Shown here piece after piece: positions 35,435-45,416 of a stretch of DNA of 64,000 bases. Each line of letters begins with the position of its first letter. The first letter of the stretch is position 1. The position numbers and the translations under genes were made by a program. Origin of the DNA: Pedobacter chinensis (GTDB taxonomy: Bacteria > Bacteroidota > Bacteroidia > Sphingobacteriales > Sphingobacteriaceae); assembly GCF_003339865.1 (NCBI RefSeq), contig NZ_QPKV01000003.1, forward strand, positions 682,001-746,000, read 5' to 3'. The notes beneath the pieces were generated by a model that made no database searches, was not told where the DNA came from, and saw only the letters and a program-made list of their open reading frames with translations.

Positions 35435-38400
35435 ATGAATTTTTATACTGAATGGTTGCCCCAACCTAAAGGGCGCCTGTTTAAATTTCTGTTGATTATG
35501 AAATTGACTTTTGTCTTGCTAATCACTTCGTTTCTACAGCTCAGTTACGGAGCTGCAAATGCACAAAACGTAACATTATCAGAAAAGAATACAACGCTAC
35601 TCAAAGTTTTTCGCAAGTTAAATAAAAGTGTGGGTTATAACTTTTTGTATGACCTTGATCTGTTGAAAGAGGCAAAACCTGTTACCATCGAAATCAGGAA
35701 TACTGACATTAAAGAAGCTTTAAAGCAAATTTTTAGTGAACAACCTTTAGGTTATACGATAAAAAATAACACCATCATCATTCATCGCAAAGCAACTGAG
35801 GGAACTCCATTAATGATAAGGTCTTTTGTTGATATAAGAGGCAGGGTTGTGGATGAAAACGACCAACCAATGGCAGGGGCCAGCGTTAAAGTTAAAGGTT
35901 CAAACCTTGGCGCTGTTACGGATGAAACAGGTACATTCATCCTTAAAGATGTAACTGAGGGAGCAACTTTAGTGGTTTCATACATCGGTTACGAAAACAA
36001 AGAAGTTACTGCTGCAAATGGACTGACCATTAAATTAACACCTCAGGCGGGTTTACTGGCTGATGCTGTTGTAATTGGTTATGGCACTCAGAAAAAAAGT
36101 GTGGTAACCGGAGCAATTGCTTCTGTAAAAGCCACCGATTTAAAAGATATGCCTGTGGTTAGAATTGAGCAATCGCTACAGGGCAGAGCATCTGGTGTTA
36201 CGGTTACAACCAGTTCCGGACAGCCAGGTGATGGCGGAACCATCAGGATTCGGGGTACAGCGAATATTAACAATGCCAATCCATTATACGTGGTGGATGG
36301 TGTGGTAATTTACGGTGGTATCGAATACCTCAATCAATCGGATATTGAATCAATAGAGGTTTTAAAAGATGCGGCATCGGCTGCAATTTATGGTACCCGT
36401 GCTGCTAACGGGGTAATTATTGTGACGACTAAAAAAGGTTCGAATACAGGTAGGGTAAGAGTCGAGTATAATAACTACATCGGTACTCAGGCTCCATCCA
36501 CCAGGTTGAATTTATTAAATGCCACTCAATACGCTACCATTTACAATGAGTCGCAATTGGCAGATGGAATTACTGCCATTCGTTTTCCAAATCCAAGCCA
36601 ATATGGAGTAGGAACGGATTGGCAGGATGCCGTTTTCAATAATAAAGCGATGATTCAAAATCACGATTTAAATATGAGTGGTGGTAATGATAAATCAATC
36701 TATTATGGGTCATTCAGTTATTTCGATCAGGATGGTATTGTTGCCACTTCAAACTCTAAATTCAAAAGATTTACAGCCAGGTTTAACTTCGAGCATAAAA
36801 TTACCAAAAACATTAAGTTTGGTAATTCTATCGGTTATACCAGAATTAATTCTGTCGGTGTAAGTACCAATAGTGAATATGGCTCTCCATTGAGCAGAGC
36901 AATTAACATGGATCCGATTACACCTGTTGTTGAAACCGATCCGGCTAAATATGGGTTGCCGAAATATTTAAACAATCCGGTGGTTAGGAATGCTGCAGGT
37001 TTTCCGTATGGAATTTCTGATTACGCACAATCGGAGGTGTTAAATCCGGTTGCTGCCTTACAGGTTGCTCAGGGGAACTCCTGGAGCGATAAAGTTGTGG
37101 GCAATGCCTTTGCTGAGGTTGAATTTATTAAAGGTTTAAAACTAAGAAGTACCGGTGGTGTCGATTTAGCTTTTTGGGGAGGACAATCCTTTCGCCCGAT
37201 TTACTATTTAAACTCCATTAATCAATCTACTTTAACCGCTTACACAAGAGACAATAACAGGGGCTTATTCTGGTCGTTGGAGAATACGTTAAGCTACGAT
37301 AAAACAATAGGTAAGCATGTGATTACCGCTTTAGTTGGTTATTCTGCACAGAAAAACAAAGGCGAAACACAAGGCGGCATTAAAGAAGGTATTCCTGTAG
37401 ATAATATTAAAGATGCTTCGTTGCAATTCCCAGTGGCCAGAACCAATTCTGATTTTTACGGGGGAGAGTATCAAAATACTTTGAACTCTATTTTCGGCAG
37501 GATTATCTACAACTATGATGAAAAATATTTGTTCACAGGTATTGTTCGCAGAGATGGTTCATCACGTTTTGGTCCGAATAATAAATATGGTTATTTCCCT
37601 TCAGCATCAGCAGGATGGGTGGCATCAAGAGAAGATTTTTGGCCTAAGAATGATATTGTTACCTTCTTAAAGTTTAGAGGATCGTACGGTATCAACGGTA
37701 ATGATGCTATTCCTGATTTCAGTTATCTGGCAACCGTTAGTGGCGGTAGAAATTATTCTTTAGGAACAGCATCTGGTCAAACTTTGATAAATGGTGTGAG
37801 TCCGAATGCACTTTCAAATCCTGATCTGAAATGGGAGGAAACATCATCTTTCGATCTTGGTTTTGATGCGACTTTATTTGAAGGGATTACATTGGCAACC
37901 AGTTATTTCAATAAGAAAACCTATGGAATGCTGCTTCAACAAATCGTTCCTTCTTACGTAGGTAACACTGGCCCGTATGCAAACACTGCCGATTTATATA
38001 ACCGCGGTTTTGAAATTGAGCTGGGCTGGAATAAAAGAGTTGGAGAATTTAGCTTCCGTGTCGCTGGAAATGCATCATTCATTAAAAATGAAGTAACCTT
38101 GCTAGGCGCAGATAAAGATTATCTTCCAAGCAGACAGACGATTACTCCTCAAGGTTTAGAAGTTACCCGTGTTGCTGTTGGTCAGGCTGTCGATTCATTT
38201 TTTGGTTATCAAACCGCAGGATTGTTCCAAAACCAAGCTGAAATCAACAATTACAAAAACAGCGCTGGTGGCTTAATTCAACCAAATGCTAAACCAGGTG
38301 ATATCAAATTTCTGGATTTAAATGGCGATGGTGTAATTAGCGATGCAGATAGAACTTTCTTAGGAAGATCAAATCCAAACTTTACCTACGGCTTAACCTT

Positions 38401-38854
38401 CTCGGCAAAATATAAAGGTTTTGATATTTCTGTCTTTGGCCAGGGTGTTTCGGGAAATATGATTTTTAATGGTTTAAGAAGATTTGATTTAAGCCCATCT
38501 AACTACACTACAACCATTTTAAACAGATGGACTGGCGAAGGAACGAGCAATGTGGTACCTCGTGCTACGTTAGCCGATGACAACAAAAACTACAGCCGTG
38601 TTTCGAGTTTATTTTTAGAGAGCGGTGCTTATTTCAGATTGAAAAACATTCAGTTGGGTTACACATTGCCAAAAACATTGATCAATAAAGTTGGGCTGGA
38701 TAACCTGAAGTTTTATGTAATGGCGAACAACCTTTTCACATTAACCAAATACACGGGTTACGATCCGGAAATTGGTGGCGGAAGTTTAGGCGTTGATCGT
38801 GGCTTCTATCCACAAGCGAGGTCATTTTTTGTAGGTGTAAATGTTGGATTTTAA
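35435..38854 (+). CDS. SusC/RagA-type TonB-linked outer-membrane receptor with STN signalling domain
   Basis: A 1139-residue receptor: signal segment (LLIMKLTFVLLITSFLQLSYG), an STN domain (about residues 50-110, NTTLLKVFRKLNKSVGYNFL), a carboxypeptidase-regulatory-like domain (DIRGRVVDENDQPMAGASVK), a plug with the SusC motif (VVIGYGTQKKSVVTGAI, NPLYVVDGV, IEVLKDAASAAIYGTRAANG) and a barrel ending FFVGVNVGF. The STN domain links it to the FecR protein encoded upstream. With the SusD gene 77 bp downstream it forms the glycan importer of this locus. Confidence 0.95.
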   Translation: MNFYTEWLPQPKGRLFKFLLIMKLTFVLLITSFLQLSYGAANAQNVTLSEKNTTLLKVFRKLNKSVGYNFLYDLDLLKEAKPVTIEIRNTDIKEALKQIFSEQPLGYTIKNNTIIIHRKATEGTPLMIRSFVDIRGRVVDENDQPMAGASVKVKGSNLGAVTDETGTFILKDVTEGATLVVSYIGYENKEVTAANGLTIKLTPQAGLLADAVVIGYGTQKKSVVTGAIASVKATDLKDMPVVRIEQSLQGRASGVTVTTSSGQPGDGGTIRIRGTANINNANPLYVVDGVVIYGGIEYLNQSDIESIEVLKDAASAAIYGTRAANGVIIVTTKKGSNTGRVRVEYNNYIGTQAPSTRLNLLNATQYATIYNESQLADGITAIRFPNPSQYGVGTDWQDAVFNNKAMIQNHDLNMSGGNDKSIYYGSFSYFDQDGIVATSNSKFKRFTARFNFEHKITKNIKFGNSIGYTRINSVGVSTNSEYGSPLSRAINMDPITPVVETDPAKYGLPKYLNNPVVRNAAGFPYGISDYAQSEVLNPVAALQVAQGNSWSDKVVGNAFAEVEFIKGLKLRSTGGVDLAFWGGQSFRPIYYLNSINQSTLTAYTRDNNRGLFWSLENTLSYDKTIGKHVITALVGYSAQKNKGETQGGIKEGIPVDNIKDASLQFPVARTNSDFYGGEYQNTLNSIFGRIIYNYDEKYLFTGIVRRDGSSRFGPNNKYGYFPSASAGWVASREDFWPKNDIVTFLKFRGSYGINGNDAIPDFSYLATVSGGRNYSLGTASGQTLINGVSPNALSNPDLKWEETSSFDLGFDATLFEGITLATSYFNKKTYGMLLQQIVPSYVGNTGPYANTADLYNRGFEIELGWNKRVGEFSFRVAGNASFIKNEVTLLGADKDYLPSRQTITPQGLEVTRVAVGQAVDSFFGYQTAGLFQNQAEINNYKNSAGGLIQPNAKPGDIKFLDLNGDGVISDADRTFLGRSNPNFTYGLTFSAKYKGFDISVFGQGVSGNMIFNGLRRFDLSPSNYTTTILNRWTGEGTSNVVPRATLADDNKNYSRVSSLFLESGAYFRLKNIQLGYTLPKTLINKVGLDNLKFYVMANNLFTLTKYTGYDPEIGGGSLGVDRGFYPQARSFFVGVNVGF

Positions 38855-38931
38855 TAATACAGAGATGTGCCATTGTGATTGTGAACGGATTAATCATGAT
38901 CGCTTCATCACAATTTAAAATATACACGACG

Positions 38932-40440
38932 ATGAAAATTAAACATATAAAATATTCTATTGCCATACTGGCAATGATACAGTTAACGGTTTCCTGCAAA
39001 AAAGACTTTTTGGAATTAACACCAAAAGGAACGGCGACAGAAGAAAATTTCTATCGCAATGAAACCGAAGTTTACCAGGGCTTAATTGCTGTTTATGATG
39101 TAATGCAATGGGGAACAAGCGGCGGTTATACCATGAAACAGCCGTTGCTGAGTGCTGCTTCTGATGATTGCTGGGCAGGGGGTGGTAACGCTTCCGATCA
39201 ACCTGGATGGGTGGCTTACGATAACTTTAACATGGATTCAAGATTAGGTCCGCAAGTTGGTTTATGGTCTAAGAACTTTACCGGTGTAAATCGTGCCAAT
39301 ATCATTTTAGAGAAAATTGAAAAAGCAACCACTTTAAGTGCTGCGTTTAAATCGAGAGTAACAGCAGAAGCCAAATTTTTAAGGGCCTATTTTTATTTCG
39401 ATCTGGTAAGGTTTTTTGGTAACGTTCCCCTAATTACGAAGATCATTCCAACAGCAGAGCTTTATACTCAAACGCAATCGGCACCTGCTGCAATTTATGC
39501 GCAGGTAGAAAAAGACTTGCGTGAAGCTTTTCCAGATTTGCCGCCCACTGTGGCTACAAATGAAAAAGGCCGTATTACTAGAGGTGCTGCAAAAGCATTA
39601 CTGGGCAAGGTATTGCTTTTCCAAAATGATAATACAAAAATGGCTGAGGCGGCTACTTTATTTAACGATGTAAATAGAACAGGCAATGAATATGGTTATT
39701 CTTTGCTTCCAAATTATGCAGATATTTTTAAACCGGATAATAAGTTTAATGCTGAGGTTATCCTCGAAATTCCTCACTCCACTTTAGCCGCATGGGGCGA
39801 TTGGAATTGGGTTAACGGTGGTGAAGGTAATGTAGGTACTCAGTTTGTTGGAATGGACAGCTATAACGGTGATACCTATTCTGCCGGATGGGGTTTCTGT
39901 CCGGTAACACTGGATCTGGTTAATGTAATGAAAGCTGATCCGCGTTTTGAGGCATCGATTATTGATGGTGCTGCACTGAAAGCAGGAGGTGCTACGTATA
40001 ATGCCCGTTATCAAAATACCGATTACTTCATTAAAAAATATGCACCGTTAAAAGCATATCGTTCAAACAGTGGTACAGCAGAATTAAACTGGCCTATTGA
40101 TGAAATTGAAATGCGTTTAGCCGATACTTATTTAATGGAAGCTGAGGCTTTGGTAAGATCAGGAGGCAATGCAACCCGTGCTTTGGAATTATTAACGGCG
40201 GTAAGGGCCAGAGTTGGTTTAGCCCCGTTACCTGCAACACTTGATAATATTTATAATGAGCGCCGTTTGGAACTGGCTTTTGAAGGACATCGTTTTTTTG
40301 ATTTGGTTCGTAGTGGCAGAGCAGTTGCTGTTTTAGGGCCGGTAGGTTTCAAAGCTGGAAAAAGCGAATGGTTACCAGTTCCTCAACAAGAAATTGATTT
40401 AACTAAAGGGGTAATTAAACAAAATCCGGGCTATAATTAA
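38932..40440 (+). CDS. SusD/RagB family outer-membrane glycan-binding lipoprotein
   Basis: Start at ATG 38932 (MKIKHIKYSIAILAMIQLTVSC) gives 502 residues with a lipobox ending at Cys22; 19 upstream codons are open but lack a signal. The SusD features are FLELTPKGTATEENFYRNETE, RAYFYFDLVRFFGNVPLI, RGAAKALLGKVLLF, and the end RRLELAFEGHRFFDLVRSGRA and WLPVPQQEIDLTKGVIKQNPGY. It forms the lid of the SusC-like channel and captures the oligosaccharide. Confidence 0.95.
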   Translation: MKIKHIKYSIAILAMIQLTVSCKKDFLELTPKGTATEENFYRNETEVYQGLIAVYDVMQWGTSGGYTMKQPLLSAASDDCWAGGGNASDQPGWVAYDNFNMDSRLGPQVGLWSKNFTGVNRANIILEKIEKATTLSAAFKSRVTAEAKFLRAYFYFDLVRFFGNVPLITKIIPTAELYTQTQSAPAAIYAQVEKDLREAFPDLPPTVATNEKGRITRGAAKALLGKVLLFQNDNTKMAEAATLFNDVNRTGNEYGYSLLPNYADIFKPDNKFNAEVILEIPHSTLAAWGDWNWVNGGEGNVGTQFVGMDSYNGDTYSAGWGFCPVTLDLVNVMKADPRFEASIIDGAALKAGGATYNARYQNTDYFIKKYAPLKAYRSNSGTAELNWPIDEIEMRLADTYLMEAEALVRSGGNATRALELLTAVRARVGLAPLPATLDNIYNERRLELAFEGHRFFDLVRSGRAVAVLGPVGFKAGKSEWLPVPQQEIDLTKGVIKQNPGYN

Positions 40441-40451
40441 TTAGATATATC

Positions 40452-41855
40452 ATGAAATTAAATTATATCATAAAACAAACAGCTGGTTTTTTAAGCCTGC
40501 TGCTTGTGCTAAGCTTCAGTGCTTGCAAAAAAGAAAATACCACTAAAGATCTGGATGCTGCACCAACAGCAGATCAGGTACAGTTTACCGTAACGCCAAG
40601 TCCTACCAATGCAAATGTGCTTACCCTGGTCAATCAATCTCCGGGTTTTAAAGCCCTTTGGGATTTTGGTAATGGCGCAACCGGAGATGGAAACACTGTT
40701 ACGGCATCGTATCCATTAGCAGGGACATATACTGTTACATTAACAATTGCAACTGCCGGCGGTTCTGTATCCAGCACCAAAACGGTAGTTATTGCAGCCA
40801 CCAATCCAGCAATGTTAACCGATCCGGCCTTTGAAATTTTATCTGGTGGTTTATCAAACGCTGCAGGTTTTACCTGGGTAATTGATCAGAAATCTCCGGG
40901 GCATTTGGGCGTTGGAGAAATCGGGCTGATGGAACCGAATTGGTATCAGGCTGGTCCGGATGAAAAAAATGGAAATGGATTTTACGACGACGAAATGACT
41001 TTTAACATGAACGGGTTAAAATATACCTATGATAATAAAGGAACAACTTTCGCAAATGCTGCCAATGCTCCAGGTATAGGTGGGCCGGCAGGTTCAGATG
41101 ACCCGACTGTAAATTATACGCCGCCAACTAACTTAACTTGGCTGGTGACTGAAAATAATGGTGTTAAATACATTACCATCTCAGGTGGAGGTTTTATTAG
41201 CTATTATTTGGGTGTATCTCAATATCAGATTTTATCGCTTAACGAAAATGAAATGTGGTTACGTTGTTTAGATAAAGCTAACGCTGGCAATGCCTGGTAC
41301 CTGAAATTGATAAAAAAAGGATATGTGAGGCCAGTTGTTCAAAAACCTTTGCAGGCCGCCAATTTAAGTGATGATTTTCAGGCAACTGCCAATTTTACCT
41401 GGACGGCCGAAAACATCGACTTCGTTAACTCTTACGATAACCCGGCTAAGTTTCCTGTAAATACATCGGCAAAAGTTGGTTACTATGAAAAAAGAACAGG
41501 TGATGATGGCCAGTACGGAAACTTAAATGTAACCCTGCCTTACCGCTTTAATTTAGCTACAACAAACAAAATCAGATTAAAAGTTTTCTTCCCAAGCGGA
41601 AATGATTTTACCAAAACAGCAGCAACAGTTTCTGTTAAGTTACAAAATTCGTTGTTGGGCGGTAATGCATGGCAAACACAAACCGAAATTGTTAAAACCA
41701 TTTCAGTAGCTCAATACAATACCTGGGTACAGTTAGAGTTTGATTTTGCCGGAATTAGTGACCAAACCCTTTACGATAAAATTGTTGTTCAGTTAGGGGG
41801 CGAAGGTCATCCAAACCCAGGCATATTCTATCTGGACGATTTTGAGTTCAAATAA
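40452..41855 (+). CDS. PKD-domain surface lipoprotein of the polysaccharide locus
   Basis: A 467-residue lipoprotein (lipobox LSFSAC at Cys25). A PKD domain (about residues 40-115; SPGFKALWDFGNGATGDGNT, then YPLAGTYTVTLTI) precedes a carbohydrate-binding-like region and a C-terminal beta-sandwich (WVQLEFDFAGISDQTLYDKI to PGIFYLDDFEF) like a glycan-binding module. It starts 11 bp after SusD and is followed by GH16, so it is probably the SusE-like surface glycan-binding protein of the locus. The specific ligand is unknown. Confidence 0.85.
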   Translation: MKLNYIIKQTAGFLSLLLVLSFSACKKENTTKDLDAAPTADQVQFTVTPSPTNANVLTLVNQSPGFKALWDFGNGATGDGNTVTASYPLAGTYTVTLTIATAGGSVSSTKTVVIAATNPAMLTDPAFEILSGGLSNAAGFTWVIDQKSPGHLGVGEIGLMEPNWYQAGPDEKNGNGFYDDEMTFNMNGLKYTYDNKGTTFANAANAPGIGGPAGSDDPTVNYTPPTNLTWLVTENNGVKYITISGGGFISYYLGVSQYQILSLNENEMWLRCLDKANAGNAWYLKLIKKGYVRPVVQKPLQAANLSDDFQATANFTWTAENIDFVNSYDNPAKFPVNTSAKVGYYEKRTGDDGQYGNLNVTLPYRFNLATTNKIRLKVFFPSGNDFTKTAATVSVKLQNSLLGGNAWQTQTEIVKTISVAQYNTWVQLEFDFAGISDQTLYDKIVVQLGGEGHPNPGIFYLDDFEFK

Positions 41856-41915
41856 AATTGCTTCAAGATCAGTTGGCAGGCTACACGACTAACTGATCTT
41901 TTAAACATTTATACT

Positions 41916-42800
41916 ATGAAAAGTTCAACGAAGTATTTTAAAAGACAGATTTTTGCAGCAGTTGCAATTGCAGTAATCGGATTGAGTTCCTGTTCAAAAA
42001 AAACAGATGATGATGGATTGGTTTATGTTCCCCCTGTACCTGCAGGACCACCTGTTGATAAAGGATGGACGTTTGAGACTACTCCAACCTGGGCTGACGA
42101 ATTTACCAATACAGGTGCACCATTAACCAGCAACTGGGATTATGATACTGGAGGCAGCGGTTGGGGGAATAATGAATTGCAGTTTTATACCAACACCACT
42201 AACAATGCCAGCGTTGCCAATGGCATTTTGACGATTACCGCTAAAAAAGAAAACATGGGCGGCCGTGAGTATTCTTCTGCCAGATTGGTTACCAGAAACA
42301 AACTAGATGCTTTGTATGGCCGTTTCGAAATTAAAGCAAAACTGCCTTTCGGAAAAGGAACCTGGCCTGCAATATGGATGTTGCCCACTGATCGTTTTTA
42401 TGGAGATTGGCCAAAATCGGGCGAAATCGATATTATGGAACATGTTGGCTATGATCAGGATGTGGTTCATTTTACCACACACACCGAAGCTTATTATTTC
42501 AAAATCAATACGCAAAAATCAAGCATGAAGAGAATTGATGGTGTAAGTACAGCTTTTCATCTTTATCGTGTAGACTGGACCCCATATGCCATTCGTGGGT
42601 ATTTTGATGATGTTAAAGTTTTCGAATTTGCGAATGAAGGTACTGGCTACAAAGTATGGCCTTTTGATAAACGTTTCCACCTGCTTTTAAATATTGCTGT
42701 TGGTGGAGATTGGGGTGGTGCGCAAGGAGTGGACACCTCTATCTGGCCACAAAAAATGGAAGTAGATTATGTACGCTATTATAAAATGATAGATAAATAA
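41916..42800 (+). CDS. GH16 family endo-beta-glucanase lipoprotein
   Basis: A 294-residue lipoprotein with Cys26 in the lipobox GLSSC. The GH16 catalytic motif is intact: Glu170 (nucleophile), Asp172 and Glu175 (acid/base) in GEIDIMEHVG. Other family segments are WADEFTNTGAP, NNELQFYTN, GRFEIKAKLPFGKGTWPAIW and LLNIAVGGDWGG. The motif with the extra Met is that of laminarinase-like enzymes, so beta-1,3- or mixed-linkage glucan is the likely substrate. It should make the first surface cut before import by the SusC/D pair. Confidence 0.93.
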   Translation: MKSSTKYFKRQIFAAVAIAVIGLSSCSKKTDDDGLVYVPPVPAGPPVDKGWTFETTPTWADEFTNTGAPLTSNWDYDTGGSGWGNNELQFYTNTTNNASVANGILTITAKKENMGGREYSSARLVTRNKLDALYGRFEIKAKLPFGKGTWPAIWMLPTDRFYGDWPKSGEIDIMEHVGYDQDVVHFTTHTEAYYFKINTQKSSMKRIDGVSTAFHLYRVDWTPYAIRGYFDDVKVFEFANEGTGYKVWPFDKRFHLLLNIAVGGDWGGAQGVDTSIWPQKMEVDYVRYYKMIDK

Positions 42801-42823
42801 TTAAGGTTAAGTTTGATTGTTAA

Positions 42824-42851
42824 AGTCGCCAGGAAACTGGCGGCTTTTTTT
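42824..42851 (+). terminator. Intrinsic terminator closing the polysaccharide locus
   Basis: AGTCGCCAG-GAAA-CTGGCGGCT forms a GC-rich nine-pair stem with a GAAA tetraloop, followed by seven T residues, 24 bp after the GH16 stop. Confidence 0.93.
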
Positions 42852-43139
42852 GCTATTGATGGTCGTGGATCTGTCCCGAAGTTTCTGGATTGAAGGTTTA
42901 TAGCAAAAGATGCAGACCGCCAAGTAGCAAGACCGTTGGAGATCAACCCTCCTTTTAAAATAAATTTATTTCATAGCTATTCGCTTCGCCATAGATTAGC
43001 ATAAAGAGTTACAGAATAAAATCTTCCTCAAAAAAGAACGGGGATAAATCATACCGACCTATCCCCGTCATCTAAATTAACGCTCTCATATATATAAAAA
43101 ACCAAAAAAGCGATTTATTATATCGGGCTAAAAATATTT

Positions 43140-43673
43140 TTATTTTTTTGCTGCCGATTTCTTTACAGGTGCTTTAGCTTTCTTTTCTATAGCAGGAGTC
43201 TCTTCTCCAACTTCTGCTTTTTTCTTAACGGGAGCCTTGGTTTTCTTAACTTCGGCAGCAGGTTCTTCAACAACTTCCGTTTTCTTTTTAGCAGGTGTTT
43301 TTGCTTTTTTAGGTTCAGCAGGAACTTCTTCTTTAACTTCAGCTTTTTTCTTTACAGGTGCTTTAGTTTTTTTAACTTCGGCCACTGTGGTTTCTGCAAC
43401 AATTTCTTCTTTGGTATCAGCAGCTTTTGTTGTTTCTTCATTTTGTAAATAAATGGCCAGAATCTGCTTTAAATAAACATCAGGTTTAGGCATATTAATG
43501 ATAGTACCCGGTTCTTTATCTTGAGATTGTTTAATGTAGGCTGATTTAATTTTGCCCCAATCTTTAGAGTAAAGCCTGATAAACATTTCTATAAATTGTT
43601 CGTCTGTATATTTTTTAGGCAACCTACCCAGCACTGCCTGAATTTTTTCTTCTTTTTTATGTAATACCGCCAT
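43140..43673 (-). CDS. Lysine/alanine-rich, histone H1-like protein
   Basis: Start at ATG 43673 (MAVLHKKEEKIQAVLGRLPK), 177 residues; six codons upstream are open only from a TTG. The first 80 residues form a folded-looking helical domain (YTDEQFIEMFIRLYSKDWGKIKSAY). The last 80 are low complexity, with about four copies of a (K)KxKAPVKKKAEV unit separated by acidic EEVPAE or EEPAAE stretches. This resembles eukaryotic H1-tail-like bacterial proteins that bind DNA or RNA. The exact role is unknown. Confidence 0.75.
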   Translation of the reverse strand: MAVLHKKEEKIQAVLGRLPKKYTDEQFIEMFIRLYSKDWGKIKSAYIKQSQDKEPGTIINMPKPDVYLKQILAIYLQNEETTKAADTKEEIVAETTVAEVKKTKAPVKKKAEVKEEVPAEPKKAKTPAKKKTEVVEEPAAEVKKTKAPVKKKAEVGEETPAIEKKAKAPVKKSAAKK

Positions 43674-43765
43674 CGCTTTTGTTTTCGGCAAAGATAGCCG
43701 ATATTACAGACAATCATGTAAATACGAAAATTTAAACTTTTTTTACTTTCAATTGTCACAGGGTT

Positions 43766-44866
43766 ATGAAACATTTCAAGCTCAAAATCAAGCTGTTTTT
43801 TTTATCGGTCTTAATAAGTACAATCAGCTTAAAGGCGCAACCAAACTTTTCTAAAGTGGATGCCTGGCTCGCAGATCATACTGATGTGATGGGAGGAAGA
43901 GTATATCTCATGGTTTATAAAGATGGTAAAATAGTTTACAGCCATGGCGAGAGCAAAATGGATTTTAAAAACAAATCAGTGGTCAATTATTTTGCCAGGT
44001 TACAGGGTAAAACTGCAGATTTGAGTGCATATACTGCATCTACTCAACAACAAATTGCAAGTTGCAGCAAATGGCTGAGTGCAGCCTTGGTTATGACATT
44101 TGTTGATGAAGGCAAACTGAAACTGGACGACACGGTTGGAAAATATCTTCCTGTACTTTCCCAGGCGGGGAAAGGCAACATTACCATTAGTCAGTGTTTA
44201 TCGCATTTGACCGGAATTAAGGCTCCGCCATTAATTGAAAGTTTAAACGAAATGCAAAACACCAATAGCATGGATCAGGCGATTGCACAAATTGCTGCAT
44301 TGCCCGTGGAAGGAAAACCCGGAAAAGTTTTCAGATATAGCAATACCGGATTACAAATTGCCGGAGCAGTTATCGAAAAAATTAGCGGTAAAAGTTTTGA
44401 AACCTTATTTGCTGAACGGATTGCACAACCCCTGGATATGAAGAACACTGATTTTGGTAAAGGAAAAGTTGCTTTGCCAGCAGGTGGAGCAAGTAGTACA
44501 CCAAGCGATTACATGAACTTACTGGTTATGCTCGTGAATAAAGGAATGTTCAATGGGAAAAGAATTTTATCAGAAAACAGCATTAACCAAATGCAGGTTA
44601 ATCGCATAACAGCTTATGTGACAGTGGCTTATGTCCCGACTGAAGCTGGTGGTTTTGGTTATGGCTATGGAGAGTGGATAATGGATAAAGGTATAGGAAA
44701 CAATCCAGGCAACGCAGTTACCAGCCCTGGTTTATTTGGAAGTTTCCCCTGGATAGATAATCAAAAGAAAACAGCCGGATTTTTAATGGCATTTTATTTA
44801 AACAACAGAGGAAGACATGAATATTATGTGGAACTTAAAAAATTAGTGGATGAGGCTTTGAAATAG
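43766..44866 (+). CDS. Serine hydrolase of the beta-lactamase / class C penicillin-binding family
   Basis: A 366-residue secreted protein (signal MKHFKLKIKLFFLSVLISTISLKAQ). The SxxK motif is Ser99-Cys-Ser-Lys102, the second motif is YSN in FRYSNTGLQIAG, and the expected third-motif region (HxG/KTG) is not obvious: FGYGYGEW and GLFGSFPWID stand there. It is probably an esterase or D-amino-peptidase rather than a drug-resistance enzyme. It is the first of five such proteins in 13 kb. Confidence 0.87.
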   Translation: MKHFKLKIKLFFLSVLISTISLKAQPNFSKVDAWLADHTDVMGGRVYLMVYKDGKIVYSHGESKMDFKNKSVVNYFARLQGKTADLSAYTASTQQQIASCSKWLSAALVMTFVDEGKLKLDDTVGKYLPVLSQAGKGNITISQCLSHLTGIKAPPLIESLNEMQNTNSMDQAIAQIAALPVEGKPGKVFRYSNTGLQIAGAVIEKISGKSFETLFAERIAQPLDMKNTDFGKGKVALPAGGASSTPSDYMNLLVMLVNKGMFNGKRILSENSINQMQVNRITAYVTVAYVPTEAGGFGYGYGEWIMDKGIGNNPGNAVTSPGLFGSFPWIDNQKKTAGFLMAFYLNNRGRHEYYVELKKLVDEALK

Positions 44867-44949
44867 AAATCACACAAAATCATTTAAATGATCAGTTTAT
44901 TGAAAGTTTTGGCTTATGTACAATCTTCGGTTGAAATGACCGGGTAGCG

Positions 44950-45339
44950 CTAAACTTCTGCTTCTTCCAGAACCCCAGCCTTTCTATGCGCCACCAACCT
45001 TTCACGATGTTGTAAGCCCCAGTTCCGCAATTCATCAATAACCTTATCCAGCGAACCACTATATTCAGTTAATTCATACGTTACGGTTACAGGTGTGGTA
45101 GAAAATACCTTGCGAATCACAAACTCATTCAGCTCTAAATCTTTTAACTCTTTCGATAAGATTTTAGGCGTAATTTCACCTAAAGATTTTTGGATTTCGT
45201 TAAAACGCTTCGGACCATCTTGCAGGCTGATAATCAGCGGCAACTTCCACTTGCCATTTAAAACATAAAGTGCATCTTTTACCGCATTTAAACTTGCGTT
45301 ACAGGTTTCCTTGGTATGATTTTCTTTTCTAAATGCCAT
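44950..45339 (-). CDS. HxlR family transcriptional regulator
   Basis: A 129-residue winged-helix regulator with the HxlR signature: a conserved Cys (KETCNAS), YVLNGKWKLPLIISLQDGPKRFNEI, the recognition helix around LGEITPKILSKELKDLE and the TPVTVTYELTEYSGSL wing. The Cys is the redox or electrophile sensor in characterised relatives. It is divergent from a DoxX gene, with a strong palindrome between them that is probably its operator. Confidence 0.92.
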   Translation of the reverse strand: MAFRKENHTKETCNASLNAVKDALYVLNGKWKLPLIISLQDGPKRFNEIQKSLGEITPKILSKELKDLELNEFVIRKVFSTTPVTVTYELTEYSGSLDKVIDELRNWGLQHRERLVAHRKAGVLEEAEV

Positions 45340-45355
45340 AATACAAAATTAAAAG

Positions 45356-45389
45356 CTTTCCCAAAGGATACTGCTATCCTTTGGGAAAG
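45356..45389. promoter_or_regulatory. HxlR operator candidate (15-bp inverted repeat)
   Basis: CTTTCCCAAAGGATA-CTGC-TATCCTTTGGGAAAG has 15 perfectly matched arms around a four-base spacer. A related degenerate dyad (TATCTTTTGGATA) follows at 45393-45405, close to the DoxX promoter. Both lie between the divergent hxlR-like and doxX-like genes. Confidence 0.75.
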
Positions 45390-45416
45390 TAGTATCTTTT
45401 GGATAGTAAAAGTAAA

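Noticed and set aside
43766..44866. Antibiotic-resistance beta-lactamase (same for the other four serine hydrolases)
   Set aside because: They have the SxxK fold motif but second and third motifs unlike class A or C resistance enzymes; generic serine hydrolase is the safer call.
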